From positions 744,001-808,000 of the forward strand of contig NZ_JAKWJS010000001.1 of assembly GCF_022761115.1 (NCBI RefSeq): a stretch of DNA of 64,000 nucleotides, read 5' to 3'. Source of the stretch: Dyella sp. RRB7. GTDB taxonomy: Bacteria; Pseudomonadota; Gammaproteobacteria; Xanthomonadales; Rhodanobacteraceae. Positions within the stretch are counted from its first letter, which is position 1, and every line of letters begins with the position of its first letter. The translations under genes were made by a program, and so were the position numbers. The notes below the pieces were generated by a model. It was not told the origin of the DNA and made no database searches. It worked only from the letters and a program-made list of their open reading frames with translations. Shown one piece after another: positions 63,282 through 64,000 of the stretch.

Positions 63282-64000
63282 CTACAGACTCAACGACAAC
63301 GTCTCCGCCTGTACCTTGCCCATGTGGATGCGATTGACGAACAACGAGAACGCCAGCTTGCCAGCCAGGCCGTGCACGTGTTGCATCCACGGCGGCAGCC
63401 AGCGCGGCGGCAGGATGTCGCCGGATTCGAAATGCGGCTGCAGGCTGATCACGTCGTGCAGCGCCAGCTTGCCCGCGAACAAATGCCGCAGCATGTCCAT
63501 GCGCCGCTGCTTGAGCGCCCAACGAAAGAAGGTGTGCACGGCCAGCAGGCCGGACAGGTACACGTTGTCCTTGGCGAACGCGGAACCGCCGGTCAACGGC
63601 ACGCCACGGAACACGCGCTGGGTCGAGTGGAAGCTGTCCGCCGGGCTCTGCCCGCGATGGCTGAAGAACTGGTAGACCTCGACGAAGTCCGCGCCATTGA
63701 GCGCCATGTCGATGGCCAGGATGCGCAGGCTGATGCGCTTGAGCCGCGAGATGTCAATGGCGCCGGACATCAGCTCGGCGAACACCGCCAGCCCCTCCTG
63801 GGTGGCGGTGACCCGCGGCGAAGTGCGCCCCAGCGAGGCCAGCAAGGGCTGCGCACGCCCGTTGAGTGCCGTGAGCGAATGCACGAAGGCCTCGTGCGCC
63901 AGCAACTGGTGGCGGTCGTATTCGCTGAACGTGGTGCCGCCACGCAGGCGGATGCGCGTGGCGCCGGCGGCGGCCTTGGCGGTCAATTCCGGGTCCACTT
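63282..64000 (-). CDS. DUF1704 / QEGLA-motif protein, C-terminal part (cut by window edge)
   Basis: The last 239 codons of a protein known as the flavohaemoglobin expression-modulating QEGLA motif family. The QEGLA motif is seen in TATQEGLAVFAE. About 35 residues earlier lies HEAFVH, an HExxxH motif. DUF1704 also contains the human tubulin tyrosine carboxypeptidase MATCAP, whose HExxxH and following Glu bind the zinc. The same arrangement here suggests a metallopeptidase. The N-terminal half is beyond base 64000. The gene lies 134 bases after maeB's start and shares its strand. Confidence 0.85.
   Translation of the reverse strand, partial: VDPELTAKAAAGATRIRLRGGTTFSEYDRHQLLAHEAFVHSLTALNGRAQPLLASLGRTSPRVTATQEGLAVFAELMSGAIDISRLKRISLRILAIDMALNGADFVEVYQFFSHRGQSPADSFHSTQRVFRGVPLTGGSAFAKDNVYLSGLLAVHTFFRWALKQRRMDMLRHLFAGKLALHDVISLQPHFESGDILPPRWLPPWMQHVHGLAGKLAFSLFVNRIHMGKVQAETLSLSL

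Noticed and set aside
1-64000. CRISPR arrays, insertion sequences, prophage, tRNA or rRNA genes
   Set aside because: No regularly spaced repeats, transposase, integrase, phage structural genes or cloverleaf sequences were seen on reading; a tRNAscan or IS search could still reveal something short.

Overview
This 64 kb window is GC-rich, densely coded chromosomal DNA. Its gene families point to a gammaproteobacterium of the Xanthomonadales (Lysobacterales), most likely Rhodanobacteraceae (Dyella/Luteibacter/Rhodanobacter type). The signs are a Clp-type CRP homologue, a TonB-dependent receptor beside a TPR-sulfotransferase, a DUF6491 lipoprotein, pyruvate dehydrogenase genes at two sites and Coq7-type ubiquinone hydroxylation. 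The taxon is an inference from gene content; no rRNA gene is present. I saw no tRNA, rRNA, CRISPR array, insertion sequence, prophage or clear pseudogene.

Layout. 0-5 kb: the start of rplM (cut by the window edge), an orphan GlcF-like iron-sulfur protein overlapping coq7, speD, the global regulator clp, and a MarR-GNAT fusion with a palindromic operator in front of it. 5-17 kb: trpG-trpD-trpC-HAD phosphatase on the minus strand and, 6 kb further, trpE followed by a secreted chorismate-lyase-fold protein. Between the two trp blocks sits a peptidoglycan-peptide group (YkuD transpeptidase, NlpC/P60 endopeptidase, M19 dipeptidase, VanX-type dipeptidase) and a lipoprotein. 17-21 kb: a response regulator / small secreted protein / histidine kinase operon, then a 39-residue membrane protein and a structured noncoding stretch. 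21-30 kb: rpe, djlA-like, cytochrome c, purC, Mpo1-like, a GH50-like lipoprotein, an APC permease and dinB.

30-37 kb: a TonB-dependent receptor with tandem palindromes upstream, a TPR-sulfotransferase, and a secreted cysteine-containing protein of unknown function. 37-42 kb: aceF and lpdA (E2 and E3 of pyruvate dehydrogenase), mscS and a DUF2884 protein. 42-54 kb: an FAD dehydrogenase with a panE-like reductase, LtrA, then many small envelope and stress proteins: two DUF2845 paralogues, a DUF2383-like bundle, a second DUF2884, a secreted peroxiredoxin, UspA, a diiron ferritin-like protein and two lipoproteins. 54-64 kb: a membrane-bound LytTR regulator divergent from an MFS exporter, a UbiM/UbiH-type hydroxylase, a DUF883 protein, aceE, maeB, and the C-terminal part of a QEGLA/DUF1704 protein cut by the window edge.

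Together the genes cover central carbon metabolism (aceE, aceF, lpdA, maeB, rpe), ubiquinone (coq7, UbiM-like), tryptophan and purine synthesis, polyamine synthesis, cell-wall peptide turnover and envelope stress. No single dramatic new system stands out. The most rewarding leads are the DUF1704 metallopeptidase-like protein, the secreted chorismate-lyase-like protein after trpE, the receptor/sulfotransferase/secreted-protein locus with its tandem palindromes, the sortase-family two-component operon, and the structured region at 21.2-21.6 kb.
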